Source: Pseudomonas sp. K2I15 (GTDB lineage Bacteria; Pseudomonadota; Gammaproteobacteria; Pseudomonadales; Pseudomonadaceae). Taken from it: 64,000 nt of DNA. Position numbers and translations under genes: made by a program. This document shows, one piece after another, positions 1 through 10,770 of the stretch (positions are counted from its first letter, which is position 1; each line of letters begins with the position of its first letter). The DNA lies in the NCBI RefSeq assembly GCF_002204795.1, contig NZ_NIXO01000018.1:38534-102533 (forward strand), in the 5' to 3' direction. The notes below the pieces were generated by a model. The model made no database searches and was not told the DNA's origin. It saw only the letters and a program-made list of their open reading frames with translations.

Positions 1-1018
1 ACGTGCCGCCTTGGCCCAGGCCCAGCAGAATCGCCCAGCCCCACAAACCGTCGAGCGGTGCATACAGGCAACCGAACAGGCCACCCAGCGTCAGCACCAT
101 CACCACCACAATGGCCAGGCGCTGGTCCTTGCCCCGCGTGGCCAGCCACGGCGCGGCGAGGGAACTGGCCAGTTGCACGATCACCGATCCCGAGAGCACC
201 AGGCCCGCCTGGGTCGCGCTCAGGCCACGGCCGATCAGGATCGACGGCAACCAGCCAAACACGATGTAGGCCAGGGAAGATTGCAGGCCCATGTACAGGG
301 TCACCTGCCAGGCCAGCGGATCCCGCAGCAAACCTTTCACCCGATACGCCACCTGATGGGCACCCTGCTTCTGGCCGACTTGCGGCAGCCAGAACAGCGC
401 GGCGACCAGCGCCGGGAGAATCCAGAACCCCAGGCCGATGTTCCAGCTGTCGTCGAAGTAATGACTCAGCGGCACGGTGGAGCCGGCCGCCAGCGCCGCG
501 CCCAGGCAAAGGGCCATGGTGTACACGCCGGTCATGGTGCCCGCCTGTTTGGCGAAGTCGCGCTTGACGATGCCGGGCAACAGCACGCCGATGATGCCGA
601 TGCTGGCGCCGGCCAGCAGGCTGCCGGCGAACAACCCGACTTCACCCAATGAGCTGCGCAGGATAATGCCGGCCGCCAGGGTCAGCAGAATCCCCAGCAC
701 CACCCGCTCGGCGCCAAAACGCCGGGCCAGGATCGGCGCCAACGGCGCAAACAGGCCCAGGCACAACACGGGCAAGGTGGTGAGCAGCCCGGCCTTGGCA
801 GCCGACAAGCCGAGGCTATTGGAAACCTCGGCCAGCAGCGGTGACAGGCTCGACAGCGCCGGGCGCAGGTTCAACGCCACCAGGATCAAACCCAGCAACA
901 GCAGCCACGGGCGACTCACGATCGGCTGACTGTGCTGGACCTGATCGTCATCGGCTTCGGCGTCGATCAGCAGTTCTTCAAGCTCAGCCTTGCGCGGCGC
1001 GTTTTCTGGGCGGGTCAT
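1..1018 (-). CDS. MFS transporter, CynX/NimT type (3' end outside window)
   Basis: The minus strand is open from an ATG at 1018 to the window edge, giving about 339 residues with no stop. After a charged N-terminus of about 35 residues the translation becomes strongly hydrophobic with repeated membrane segments. The stretch NLRPALSSLSPLL in the first helix is characteristic of the CynX/NimT (YeaN) branch of the major facilitator superfamily, which contains cyanate and 2-nitroimidazole exporters. The protein would sit in the inner membrane. It starts 13 bp after the stop of the GntR gene on the same strand, so the two probably form an operon and the regulator probably controls the transporter. 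The substrate cannot be read from the sequence. Roughly the last 50-60 residues are missing because of the window boundary. Confidence 0.8.
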   Translation of the reverse strand, partial: MTRPENAPRKAELEELLIDAEADDDQVQHSQPIVSRPWLLLLGLILVALNLRPALSSLSPLLAEVSNSLGLSAAKAGLLTTLPVLCLGLFAPLAPILARRFGAERVVLGILLTLAAGIILRSSLGEVGLFAGSLLAGASIGIIGVLLPGIVKRDFAKQAGTMTGVYTMALCLGAALAAGSTVPLSHYFDDSWNIGLGFWILPALVAALFWLPQVGQKQGAHQVAYRVKGLLRDPLAWQVTLYMGLQSSLAYIVFGWLPSILIGRGLSATQAGLVLSGSVIVQLASSLAAPWLATRGKDQRLAIVVVMVLTLGGLFGCLYAPLDGLWGWAILLGLGQGGT

Positions 1019-1031
1019 GGCGTTCTCGGGT

Positions 1032-1712
1032 TCAAGGTTCATTGATCAACTGCCGGGACAGGGCCTTGGCGCGTTCCGGGTCCTGTTGTTCCACGGCATC
1101 GAGCAAGGCGCCGTGCAGGTCGAACACCGCTTGCCGGCGCGGCTGGATGTTCAGGGTCTGGCGCAGTTGCGCGCCGATGATGCTGGAGAAGTAGTGGTAC
1201 AGCTCGCTCAAGGCCGGGTTGTGGGCGGCGTCCACCAGGCGTTTGTGGAACACCAGGTCGCAGCTGATGTAGTGCTCCAGGTCGCCGTGGTAGTGCTCGC
1301 CGCTGGTTTTCAGCGCCTCGCGCAGACCTTTGAGGTCTTCATCGGTACGGCGCAGTGCGGCCAGGCCGATGGCCTCGACTTCGAGAATCTGCCGCGTCTC
1401 CTGGGCCTGGGCCAGGGTGCAGTGCGACAAGGCTTTCATCGCACCCAGCGGGTCGGTCATGGAGCGCAAATAGCTGCCGTCGCCCTGGCGGATCTCGATC
1501 AACCCGGAGAACGCCAATACGCGCATGGCTTCGCGCACGGTATTGCGGCTGATGCCCAGCTCGGCAGACAACTCGGGCTCGGTGGGCAGGCGTTCGCCGA
1601 TGGCCCATACGCCTTGGGTGATGCGCAGGCGCAGTTGGTCCAGGGCCTGGTCGACGAGGGAGCGTTTTATCAGGGGGGCGATGTCTGTCATGGGTTTCGT
1701 CCTTTCATCCAA
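1032..1712 (-). CDS. GntR-family (FadR/FCD subgroup) transcriptional regulator
   Basis: This is a 226-residue protein. Residues about 12-80 form a winged helix-turn-helix with the recognition-helix signature LGISRNTVREAMRVL, followed by the wing GLIEIRQGDGSYL. The C-terminal half is all-helical and fits an FCD ligand-binding domain, with the metal/ligand-type residues D and H in ISCDLVFHKRLVDAAHNPAL. The length is normal for the family. The gene lies immediately upstream of, and co-directional with, the MFS exporter gene ending at 1018. This suggests local control of that exporter by a small organic acid, which is an inference from the FCD class. The effector is unknown. Confidence 0.9.
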   Translation of the reverse strand: MDERTKPMTDIAPLIKRSLVDQALDQLRLRITQGVWAIGERLPTEPELSAELGISRNTVREAMRVLAFSGLIEIRQGDGSYLRSMTDPLGAMKALSHCTLAQAQETRQILEVEAIGLAALRRTDEDLKGLREALKTSGEHYHGDLEHYISCDLVFHKRLVDAAHNPALSELYHYFSSIIGAQLRQTLNIQPRRQAVFDLHGALLDAVEQQDPERAKALSRQLINEP

Positions 1713-1811
1713 TCATAGGATGAATTTCCCTACAGACTATTCGGAGTTGCCTACAAAGGCAAAGCACTAAGGTTCTTGGGCAGGCAAAGGAGCAGTATTT
1801 TCGATTGGTAA

Positions 1812-1832
1812 AATTACCCTTAAAGGGTAATT
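1812..1832. promoter_or_regulatory. 21-bp palindrome, candidate MqsA operator
   Basis: The arms AATTACCCTT and AAGGGTAATT are perfectly complementary around a single central A. The site lies 18 bp upstream of the mqsR start codon. Type II antitoxins of the MqsA family bind palindromes in their own promoter, and the E. coli MqsA site also has two half-sites separated by a short spacer. Autoregulation through this palindrome is therefore a reasonable inference. The sequence differs from the E. coli AACCT/AGGTT box. Confidence 0.6.
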
Positions 1833-1850
1833 ATTGGACTCAGGTGTCTT

Positions 1851-2162
1851 ATGGAAAAGTACACACCTCATTACGATTTGGCGGTGATAAAGGCAGATGT
1901 CAGGCGGCTAGGTGCCAAGGCTTTCACACGTGCGGCAAAGAAAACTGCGGAGGCTCTCGACCTTGATCTCTCTGAGATGCAAGCGGTTGTTTTCGAACTG
2001 CAAAACAGGATGCTGTACAAGTCGATGACCACCTATGCAGATCATCGGATCTGGCATGACGTCTACCACATACATTCACACGGTCTGGAGATTTACATCA
2101 AGGTTACTTACTGCTCCGGCAGCAACCCTCCGGTGATCTCCTTCAAAGAGATGAACCTATGA
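1851..2162 (+). CDS. mqsR: MqsR-type mRNA interferase toxin
   Basis: This 103-residue protein is the same size as E. coli MqsR (98 aa) and visibly similar. It starts MEKYTPHYDL against MEKRTPH, has the central motif YKSMTTYADHRIWHDVY against YKSMTTYSDHTIWQDVY, and ends VISFKEMNL against IVSFKEK. MqsR is a RelE-fold, ribosome-independent endoribonuclease that cleaves mRNA, mainly at GCU. The toxin gene comes first and overlaps the antitoxin gene by ATGA at 2159-2162, the usual order for mqsRA. The region is more AT-rich than its neighbours and sits between two unrelated operons, which suggests acquisition by transfer. Confidence 0.92.
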   Translation: MEKYTPHYDLAVIKADVRRLGAKAFTRAAKKTAEALDLDLSEMQAVVFELQNRMLYKSMTTYADHRIWHDVYHIHSHGLEIYIKVTYCSGSNPPVISFKEMNL

Positions 2163-2647
2163 ACACCCAACATTGCTTCATCTGCGGTGCCCCCGACGCC
2201 ATGACGCGTTTTGAAGGCCGCAGCGAAACCATGCGTATAAAAGGCTTAGAGCGGCGCATTGATGATCTTTCGGGCTGGGAATGTCAGGTGTGCGAGGACG
2301 GCATGTATGACCCCGATAGCGGCGAACGCCATGCCAAGGCCGGTGATGATCTGCTCCACGCCGCCCGAGGGATGATGGGCGGCGAACTGAAGCGTATCCG
2401 CCGCAAGCTGCACCTCACGCAAAAAGAAACCGTGGGATTGCTCTCCGGTGGCGGCCACAACGCATTCTCACGCTACGAACGCGGTGAAATAACGCCGCCC
2501 AAACCATTGATGGTGCTGATGCGCCTGCTGGATCGTTACCCACACTTGCTAACCGACGCCAAAGAACTGGCCGAAGGCGCAGACCTGCGCAACGCCTTCA
2601 CGTACACCATCAACAACAAAACGCAAGAAGCCCTCAACGCCTCCTAG
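2159..2647 (+). CDS. mqsA: MqsA-type antitoxin (zinc finger plus HTH)
   Basis: The 162-residue protein has an N-terminal zinc-binding module with CFIC (residues 6-9) and CQVC (about 43-46), matching the two CxxC pairs of MqsA. The C-terminal XRE-type helix-turn-helix contains LTQKETVGLLSGGGHNAFSRYE, shortened here as LTQKE...GGHNAFSRYERG, closely resembling E. coli MqsA (LTQKEASEIFGGGVNAFSRYEKG). It is about 30 residues longer than the E. coli protein, with extra residues in the linker and at the C-terminus. The antitoxin neutralises MqsR and represses the operon, and the palindrome at 1812-1832 is the likely binding site. A rho-independent terminator follows at 2660. Confidence 0.92.
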   Translation: MNTQHCFICGAPDAMTRFEGRSETMRIKGLERRIDDLSGWECQVCEDGMYDPDSGERHAKAGDDLLHAARGMMGGELKRIRRKLHLTQKETVGLLSGGGHNAFSRYERGEITPPKPLMVLMRLLDRYPHLLTDAKELAEGADLRNAFTYTINNKTQEALNAS

Positions 2648-2659
2648 ACAGGCAAAAAT

Positions 2660-2687
2660 AAACCCGGCACAAGGCCGGGTTTGTTTT
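2660..2687. terminator. Bidirectional rho-independent terminator between mqsA and aapP
   Basis: Arms AACCCGGC and GCCGGGTT (2661-2668 and 2674-2681) enclose the 5-nt loop ACAAG. T-rich sequence follows on the plus strand, and the complementary A-rich flank gives T residues on the minus strand. It lies between the converging ends of mqsRA and the aap operon and can serve both. Confidence 0.8.
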
Positions 2688-2704
2688 CAAGCATTACCCA
2701 TCGA

Positions 2705-3469
2705 TCAATGCAGAATCTGGCTCAAGAACAACTTGGTCCGATCATTCTGCGGGTTGTCGAAGAAGTCATTCGGCGCCGCCTGTTCAACGATCTCGCCTTT
2801 GTCCATGAAGATCACGCGGTTGGCCACGGTGCGTGCAAAACCCATTTCGTGGGTTACGCAGAGCATGGTCATGCCGTCTTCTGCCAGGCCGATCATGGTG
2901 TCGAGCACCTCTTTCACCATTTCCGGGTCGAGTGCCGAGGTCGGCTCATCGAACAGCATGATTTTCGGCTTCATGCACAGCGCACGGGCAATCGCCACGC
3001 GCTGTTGCTGGCCGCCGGACAGTTGCCCCGGAAACTTGTGGGCCTGTTCCGGAATACGCACGCGCTCAAGGTAGTGCATGGCAATTTCTTCGGCCTTGCG
3101 CTTGGGCATCTTGCGGACCCACATCGGTGCCAGCGTGCAGTTCTGCAGGATGGTCAGGTGCGGGAACAGGTTGAAGTGCTGGAACACCATGCCGACTTCA
3201 CGACGAATCGCTTCGATCTGCTTGAGGTCGTTGGTCAACTCCACGCCATCGACCACGATGCGGCCCTGCTGGTGCTCTTCCAGACGGTTGAGGCAGCGGA
3301 TGGTGGTGGACTTGCCGGAACCCGACGGGCCGCACAGCACGATACGCTCGCCCTGCTTGACGTTCAGGTTGATGTCTTTCAACACGTGGAACTGGCCGTA
3401 CCACTTGTTGACGCCCTGCATCTGAATAATGCCTTCAGGGCTCACAGGCTGTTTGATCGCTTCACTCAT
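2705..3469 (-). CDS. aapP: General L-amino acid ABC transporter, ATP-binding protein AapP
   Basis: This is a 254-residue ABC ATPase with Walker [10 protein letters not shown], signature [15 protein letters not shown], Walker [14 protein letters not shown] and the H-loop VTHEMGF. It matches the polar amino acid transporter class (AapP/GlnQ). The open frame extends 24 codons upstream, but the ATG at 3469 (MSEAIKQP) has a GGAG box 8 nt before it and gives the family length. It is the last gene of aapJQMP, 10 bp after aapM. The protein energises import through AapQM at the inner membrane. Confidence 0.93.
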   Translation of the reverse strand: MSEAIKQPVSPEGIIQMQGVNKWYGQFHVLKDINLNVKQGERIVLCGPSGSGKSTTIRCLNRLEEHQQGRIVVDGVELTNDLKQIEAIRREVGMVFQHFNLFPHLTILQNCTLAPMWVRKMPKRKAEEIAMHYLERVRIPEQAHKFPGQLSGGQQQRVAIARALCMKPKIMLFDEPTSALDPEMVKEVLDTMIGLAEDGMTMLCVTHEMGFARTVANRVIFMDKGEIVEQAAPNDFFDNPQNDRTKLFLSQILH

Positions 3470-3479
3470 CACAAAACTC

Positions 3480-4577
3480 CTAACGCTTGTGGCCTGTGTC
3501 CAGCTTGTGTTCCAAATGAATGGAATAGCGGGACATACCAAAACAGAAAATCCAGAACACCAGGGCGGCGAACACGTAGCCTTCAGTGGCCATGCCCAAC
3601 CATTTCGGGTCGGCGGCGGCTTGCTTGACGCTGTTGAGCAGGTCGAACAGGCCGATGATGATCACAAGGCTGGTGTCCTTGAACAACGCGATAAACGTGT
3701 TGACGATGCCCGGGATCACCATCTTCAGCGCCTGGGGCAGAATCACCAGGCCCATGCTGCGCCAGTAACCCAGGCCCATCGCTGCAGCCGCTTCGTACTG
3801 ACCCTTGGGAATCGCCTGCAAACCACCGCGCACCACTTCGGCCACATAGGCCGACTGGAACAGGATCACGCCAATCAACGCCCGCAGCAGTTTGTCGATG
3901 CCCATGCCTTCGGGCAGGAACAGCGGCAACATCACCGACGACATGAACAGCACCGTGATCAACGGCACGCCGCGCCAAAATTCGATGAAGGTCACGCAGA
4001 CCACACGAATGGCCGGCATGTTCGAACGCCGTCCCAGCGCCAGCACAATGCCCAGCGGCAAGGCACCGGCAATGCCGACGGTGGCGATCACCAGGGTCAG
4101 CATCAAGCCGCCCCATTGGCTGGTGGCCACGTTGGTCATGCCGAAGATCCCGCCGTGCAGCAGGAAGTAGGCAACGATGGGGTACACCACCAAAAAGCTC
4201 AGGCCGTAGACCGCCTTGCGCGTGAAGCGCGAGATGAACAACGGCGCCACGCCGACAATGGCCAGCCACACGGTCAGGTCTACGCGCCAGCGCAGGTCGC
4301 CGGGGTAGTAGCCGTACATGAACTGCCCGAAGCGCTGTTGGATAAACACCCAGCAGGCGCCTTCCTTGGTGCAGTCGGCGCGGGTGGTACCCACCCAGTT
4401 CGCATCGAGGATCGCCCAGTGCAGGATCGGCGGAACCACCAGGTAGATCAGGTAGAACGCCAGCAACGTCAGCAGGGTGTTGAGCCAACTGGAGAACAGG
4501 TTGGCACGCATCCACGCCATCGGCCCGAAGACCTTGTTGGGTGGCGGCATGTCGGGTTTGAAAATATGAGACGTCAT
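3480..4577 (-). CDS. aapM: General L-amino acid ABC transporter permease AapM
   Basis: This 365-residue, polytopic inner membrane protein has a C-terminal BPD_transp_1 module. The EAA-type loop is visible as [18 protein letters not shown] near residue 280. The long N-terminal extension with extra hydrophobic segments is typical of AapM compared with shorter HisM-type permeases. It follows aapQ by 10 bp and pairs with it as the heterodimeric channel. It ends [16 protein letters not shown], the common closing sequence of this permease family. Confidence 0.93.
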   Translation of the reverse strand: MTSHIFKPDMPPPNKVFGPMAWMRANLFSSWLNTLLTLLAFYLIYLVVPPILHWAILDANWVGTTRADCTKEGACWVFIQQRFGQFMYGYYPGDLRWRVDLTVWLAIVGVAPLFISRFTRKAVYGLSFLVVYPIVAYFLLHGGIFGMTNVATSQWGGLMLTLVIATVGIAGALPLGIVLALGRRSNMPAIRVVCVTFIEFWRGVPLITVLFMSSVMLPLFLPEGMGIDKLLRALIGVILFQSAYVAEVVRGGLQAIPKGQYEAAAAMGLGYWRSMGLVILPQALKMVIPGIVNTFIALFKDTSLVIIIGLFDLLNSVKQAAADPKWLGMATEGYVFAALVFWIFCFGMSRYSIHLEHKLDTGHKR

Positions 4578-4587
4578 GCTGGTTTCC

Positions 4588-5769
4588 TCACCGCTCGATC
4601 AGCGCAATGCGCTTGTTGTACCAGTTCATCAGCAGGGAAATGCTGATGCTGATCGCCAGGTACACGCTCATGGTGATGGCAATGACTTCGATGGCCTGGC
4701 CGGTCTGGTTGAGCACCGTGCCGGCAAACAGCGAAACCATTTCCGGGTAACCGATACCGGCCGCCAGTGACGAGTTTTTCGCCAGGTTCAGGTATTGGCT
4801 GGTCAGCGGCGGAATGATCACGCGCAGGGCTTGCGGGATGATCACTTTGCGCAGGGTCGGACCGTTGCGCAGCCCGAGGGAGCGCGCCGCTTCGGTCTGG
4901 CCGTGGCTGACCGACTTGATGCCTGAACGCACGATCTCGGCGATAAACGCCGCGGTATACACGGTCAAGGCCAGGGTCAACGCCAGCAGTTCGGGAATCA
5001 ATACCCAGCCGCCTACGAAGTTGAAGCCTTGCAGCTTCGGCATTTCCCAGTGCAGCGGCGCGCCGAAGATCAGTGCGCACAACGCAGGGATCACCACCAA
5101 CAGCGCCAGGCCCACCCAGAACTTGTGGAACGGAACACCGGTGGCTTCAAAGCGTTTGTTGGCCCAACGAGTCATCAGCACGATGGCGATGATCGCCACC
5201 ACGACGCTGATCACAAACGCCCAGAACCCGTCCGCCATCAACGCGGCGGGCATGTTCAGGCCACGGCTGCTGACAAAGAACGTGTCGCCGAAGTTGTGGC
5301 TGTTACGCGGCCCCGGCATGGTCAGGAATACCGCGAAGTACCAGAACAGGATTTGCAGCAGCGGCGGAATGTTGCGGAACACTTCCACATACACGGTCGC
5401 CAGCTTGTTGATCATCCAGTTGGGCGACAAGCGCGCCACGCCGATGATGAACCCGAGGATGGTCGCCAGGACCACGCCGATCACGGTCACCAGCAAGGTG
5501 TTGAGCAGACCGATCACAAAGACCCGGGCATAGCTGTCCGATTCGGTGTAGTCGATCAGGTGCTGAGCGATGCCGAAGCCGGCACTGCGCTCAAGAAAGT
5601 CGAAACCCGAGGTAATGCCCCGGTGTTGAAGGTTGGTTTGCGTGTTGTTGAACAGGTACCAGCCCAACGAGACCACCGCCACAATCGTGATGATCTGGAA
5701 TAGCCACGCACGCACTTTTGGATCACTGAAGCTGAGCTTCTGTTTTGGTGCGCCGATTTGATTTTGCAT
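4588..5769 (-). CDS. aapQ: General L-amino acid ABC transporter permease AapQ
   Basis: The 393-residue permease has an N-terminal cytoplasmic stretch, then several membrane segments, and the EAA loop GIKSVSHGQTEAARSLGLR in the C-terminal half. Length and layout fit AapQ. It lies 72 bp downstream of aapJ, with a stem-loop in the gap, and 10 bp upstream of aapM. It forms the transmembrane channel with AapM. Confidence 0.93.
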   Translation of the reverse strand: MQNQIGAPKQKLSFSDPKVRAWLFQIITIVAVVSLGWYLFNNTQTNLQHRGITSGFDFLERSAGFGIAQHLIDYTESDSYARVFVIGLLNTLLVTVIGVVLATILGFIIGVARLSPNWMINKLATVYVEVFRNIPPLLQILFWYFAVFLTMPGPRNSHNFGDTFFVSSRGLNMPAALMADGFWAFVISVVVAIIAIVLMTRWANKRFEATGVPFHKFWVGLALLVVIPALCALIFGAPLHWEMPKLQGFNFVGGWVLIPELLALTLALTVYTAAFIAEIVRSGIKSVSHGQTEAARSLGLRNGPTLRKVIIPQALRVIIPPLTSQYLNLAKNSSLAAGIGYPEMVSLFAGTVLNQTGQAIEVIAITMSVYLAISISISLLMNWYNKRIALIER

Positions 5770-5799
5770 TAAGTGCCCCAGGAATAATGGAACAGAACA

Positions 5800-5826
5800 T
5801 CACCCGGCGGTTGGCCCACCGGGTGA
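5800..5826 (-). promoter_or_regulatory. Stem-loop in the aapJ-aapQ gap
   Basis: TCACCCGG and CCGGGTGA (5800-5807 and 5819-5826) form an 8-bp stem around an 11-nt loop, part of which can pair further (GG/CC). There is no T-run, so it is not a classical terminator. Stem-loops after binding-protein genes commonly protect the upstream message and allow the binding protein to be made in excess. That role here is inferred. Confidence 0.5.
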
Positions 5827-5841
5827 CAGAACCATCAGCGA

Positions 5842-6873
5842 TCAGCGCACAGGTGGTGCGTATTGAATGCCACCGTTGGTCCACAGTGCGTTCAGGCCAC
5901 GATCGATTTCCAGAGGAGTGGTTTTGCCGAGGTTTTTCTCGAACACTTCGCCGTAGTTACCGACTTGCTTGACGATCTGTACGACCCAGTCTTTCTTCAC
6001 TTTCAGGTCTTTGCCGTATTCGCCATCAGCACCCAGCAGACGGGCTACGTCCGGGTTCTTGGTGGACTTGGCTTCAGCTTCGACGTTTTTGGAGGTGATA
6101 CCGGCTTCTTCAGCGTTGAGCATGGCGTAGCCAACCCAGCGCACGATGGCCAGCCACTCGTCGTCGCCATTACGCACGACAGGGCCCAGTGGTTCTTTGG
6201 AAATGGTTTCCGGCAGAACCACGTAGTCCTTCGGCGAGGCCAGCTTGCTGCGCTGTGCGTAGAGCTGGGATTTGTCGGAGGTCAGTACGTCGCAACGACC
6301 GGATTCCAGCGACTTGGCGCTTTCATCGGAGGTGTCGAACGTGATCGGGGTGTACTTCAGGTTGTTGGCGCGGAAGTAGTCGGAAACGTTCAGCTCAGTG
6401 GTGGTACCGGCCTGGATGCAGATGGTTGCACCGTCCAGTTCCTTGGCACTTTTAACGCCCAGCTTGTTGTTCACCAGGAAGCCAACACCGTCGTAGTAGG
6501 TGATGAAGCCCGGGAATTTCAGGCCCATGCCGGCATCGCGGGAGCTGGTCATGGTGGTGTTACGCGACAGGATGTCGACTTCGCCAGACTGAAGCGCGGT
6601 GAAACGCTCCTTGGCATTCAACTGGCTGAATTTCACCTTGGTTGCGTCGCCGAATACGGCAGCGGCAACGGCACGGCACACGTCAGCGTCGATCCCGAGG
6701 ATCTTGCCGCTGGCATCCGGCACCGAGAAGCCCGGCAGACCGTCGCTTACGCCACACTGCACAAAGCCTTTCTTCTGCACGGCATCCAGGGTGGCGCCAG
6801 CCTGGGCGAAACCACTCACACCCAGTACGGCAGCCGCGGTCACGATGGCCAGGGTGGATTTCAATACCTTCAT
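5842..6873 (-). CDS. aapJ: General L-amino acid periplasmic binding protein AapJ
   Basis: This 343-residue protein has a Sec signal peptide (MKVLKSTLAIVTAAAVLGVS, cleavage near GFAQA/GATL). The mature part is a SBP_bac_3 amino-acid binding protein with FVQCGVSDGLPGFSVPD and IDADVCRAVAAAVFGD near the start. The ATG at 6873 is preceded by GGAGG at a good distance. It is the first gene of the aap operon and delivers a broad range of L-amino acids to AapQMP. Confidence 0.95.
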   Translation of the reverse strand: MKVLKSTLAIVTAAAVLGVSGFAQAGATLDAVQKKGFVQCGVSDGLPGFSVPDASGKILGIDADVCRAVAAAVFGDATKVKFSQLNAKERFTALQSGEVDILSRNTTMTSSRDAGMGLKFPGFITYYDGVGFLVNNKLGVKSAKELDGATICIQAGTTTELNVSDYFRANNLKYTPITFDTSDESAKSLESGRCDVLTSDKSQLYAQRSKLASPKDYVVLPETISKEPLGPVVRNGDDEWLAIVRWVGYAMLNAEEAGITSKNVEAEAKSTKNPDVARLLGADGEYGKDLKVKKDWVVQIVKQVGNYGEVFEKNLGKTTPLEIDRGLNALWTNGGIQYAPPVR

Positions 6874-7877
<1,004 letters not shown>

Positions 7878-7973
7878 AAACCACCCATTGTGTAGCCGTA
7901 TGACCAACGCACTACGCCGCGCCCGATTCTTGCATTACACTGGCCGGCGTACATTCCTTAACCAATTGATGAG

Positions 7974-9461
7974 ATGACCGTGCTCAAAGCACTCAAAAAG
8001 ATGTTCGGTAAAAGCGAGGCTGAGCAGCTCGCGCCAGGTTCCAGTGCCCCCGCCCACGTCCAAGGCAGCCGCAACGACGGTCAGCAGCCTGGCCGGACCG
8101 CACCTGTTGCCTCGCCAAAAAAAGAGCCGGTGACCACACCCGCCACGGTTAACGTCGCTGAAGAACCAGCCGCCGACAAACCACGCCAGGAGCCACGCCA
8201 GGAAAAACCGCGCCGCGAACGCGCGCCCAAACCTGTGGTTATTCCCTGGAAACTGGAAGACTTCGCCGTCGAACCCCAGGAAGGCAAAACCCGCTTTCAT
8301 GACTTCAAGCTCGCCCCGGAACTGATGCACGCCATCCAGGACCTGGGTTTCCCGTACTGCACGCCGATCCAGGCGCAGGTGCTGGGCTTCACCCTCGCCG
8401 GCAAAGACGCCATCGGTCGCGCCCAGACCGGCACCGGCAAGACCGCCGCTTTCCTGATCTCGATCATCACTCAGTTGCTGCAAACCCCGCCGCCCAAAGA
8501 GCGCTACATGGGTGAGCCACGCGCACTGATCATCGCCCCGACCCGGGAGCTGGTGGTACAGATCGCCAAGGACGCCGCCGACCTGACCAAATACACCGGC
8601 CTTAACGTGATGACGTTTGTCGGTGGCATGGACTTCGACAAGCAGCTCAAGCACCTGGAAGCGCGCCATTGCGACATCCTTGTGGCCACGCCGGGCCGCT
8701 TGCTGGACTTCAACCAGCGTGGCGACGTGCACCTGGACATGGTCGAAGTGATGGTGCTGGACGAAGCCGACCGCATGCTCGACATGGGTTTCATCCCGCA
8801 AGTGCGTCAGATCATTCGCCAGACCCCGCCGAAAAACGAGCGCCAGACCCTGTTGTTCTCCGCGACCTTCACCGAAGACGTGATGAACCTCGCCAAGCAG
8901 TGGACCACCGACCCGTCCATCGTCGAGATCGAGGCACTCAACGTTGCCAGCGAGAACGTCGAACAGCACATCTATGCGGTGGCCGGTGCCGACAAATACA
9001 AGCTGCTCTACAACCTCATCAACGACAACGGTTGGGAGCGCGTGATGGTGTTTGCCAACCGCAAGGACGAAGTGCGGCGCATCGAAGAACGCCTGGTGCG
9101 TGATGGCGTCAACGCCGCACAACTGTCTGGCGACGTGCCCCAGCACAAGCGCATCAAGACCCTGGAAGGCTTCCGCGAAGGCAAGATTCGCGTGCTGGTG
9201 GCCACCGACGTGGCCGGGCGCGGGATTCACATCGATGGCATCAGCCACGTGATCAACTTCACCCTGCCGGAAGTGCCGGACGACTACGTGCACCGGATTG
9301 GCCGTACCGGCCGTGCGGGCGCTGCGGGCGTGTCCATCAGCTTTGCCGGTGAAGACGATTCGTACCAGTTGCCGTCGATCGAAACGCTGCTGGGTCGCAA
9401 GATCAGTTGCGAAACGCCGCCGACGCATTTGTTGCGCCCAGTGGAGCGCAAACGCCCTTAA
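7974..9461 (+). CDS. rhlB: DEAD-box ATP-dependent RNA helicase, RhlB-like
   Basis: This 495-residue protein has a basic, low-complexity N-terminal extension of about 100 residues rich in P, A, E, K and R. The helicase core has the full motif set: Q motif (PYCTPIQAQ), [27 protein letters not shown], and [10 protein letters not shown] near the C-terminus. DEAD-box enzymes unwind short RNA duplexes, and RhlB works in RNA turnover. The core resembles Pseudomonas proteins annotated RhlB, but assignment within the DEAD family by eye is less certain than the class. It is transcribed alone, with a REP cluster downstream. Confidence 0.85.
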   Translation: MTVLKALKKMFGKSEAEQLAPGSSAPAHVQGSRNDGQQPGRTAPVASPKKEPVTTPATVNVAEEPAADKPRQEPRQEKPRRERAPKPVVIPWKLEDFAVEPQEGKTRFHDFKLAPELMHAIQDLGFPYCTPIQAQVLGFTLAGKDAIGRAQTGTGKTAAFLISIITQLLQTPPPKERYMGEPRALIIAPTRELVVQIAKDAADLTKYTGLNVMTFVGGMDFDKQLKHLEARHCDILVATPGRLLDFNQRGDVHLDMVEVMVLDEADRMLDMGFIPQVRQIIRQTPPKNERQTLLFSATFTEDVMNLAKQWTTDPSIVEIEALNVASENVEQHIYAVAGADKYKLLYNLINDNGWERVMVFANRKDEVRRIEERLVRDGVNAAQLSGDVPQHKRIKTLEGFREGKIRVLVATDVAGRGIHIDGISHVINFTLPEVPDDYVHRIGRTGRAGAAGVSISFAGEDDSYQLPSIETLLGRKISCETPPTHLLRPVERKRP

Positions 9462-9480
9462 GCTGGAATGCGGTAAACAA

Positions 9481-10764
<1,284 letters not shown>

Positions 10765-10770
10765 CCCGCC

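Noticed and set aside
2681..4646. Plus-strand open frames of 315 and 405 codons opposite aapP and aapM
   Set aside because: They are antisense to well-matched aap genes, have His/Gln-rich composition and no ribosome binding site.
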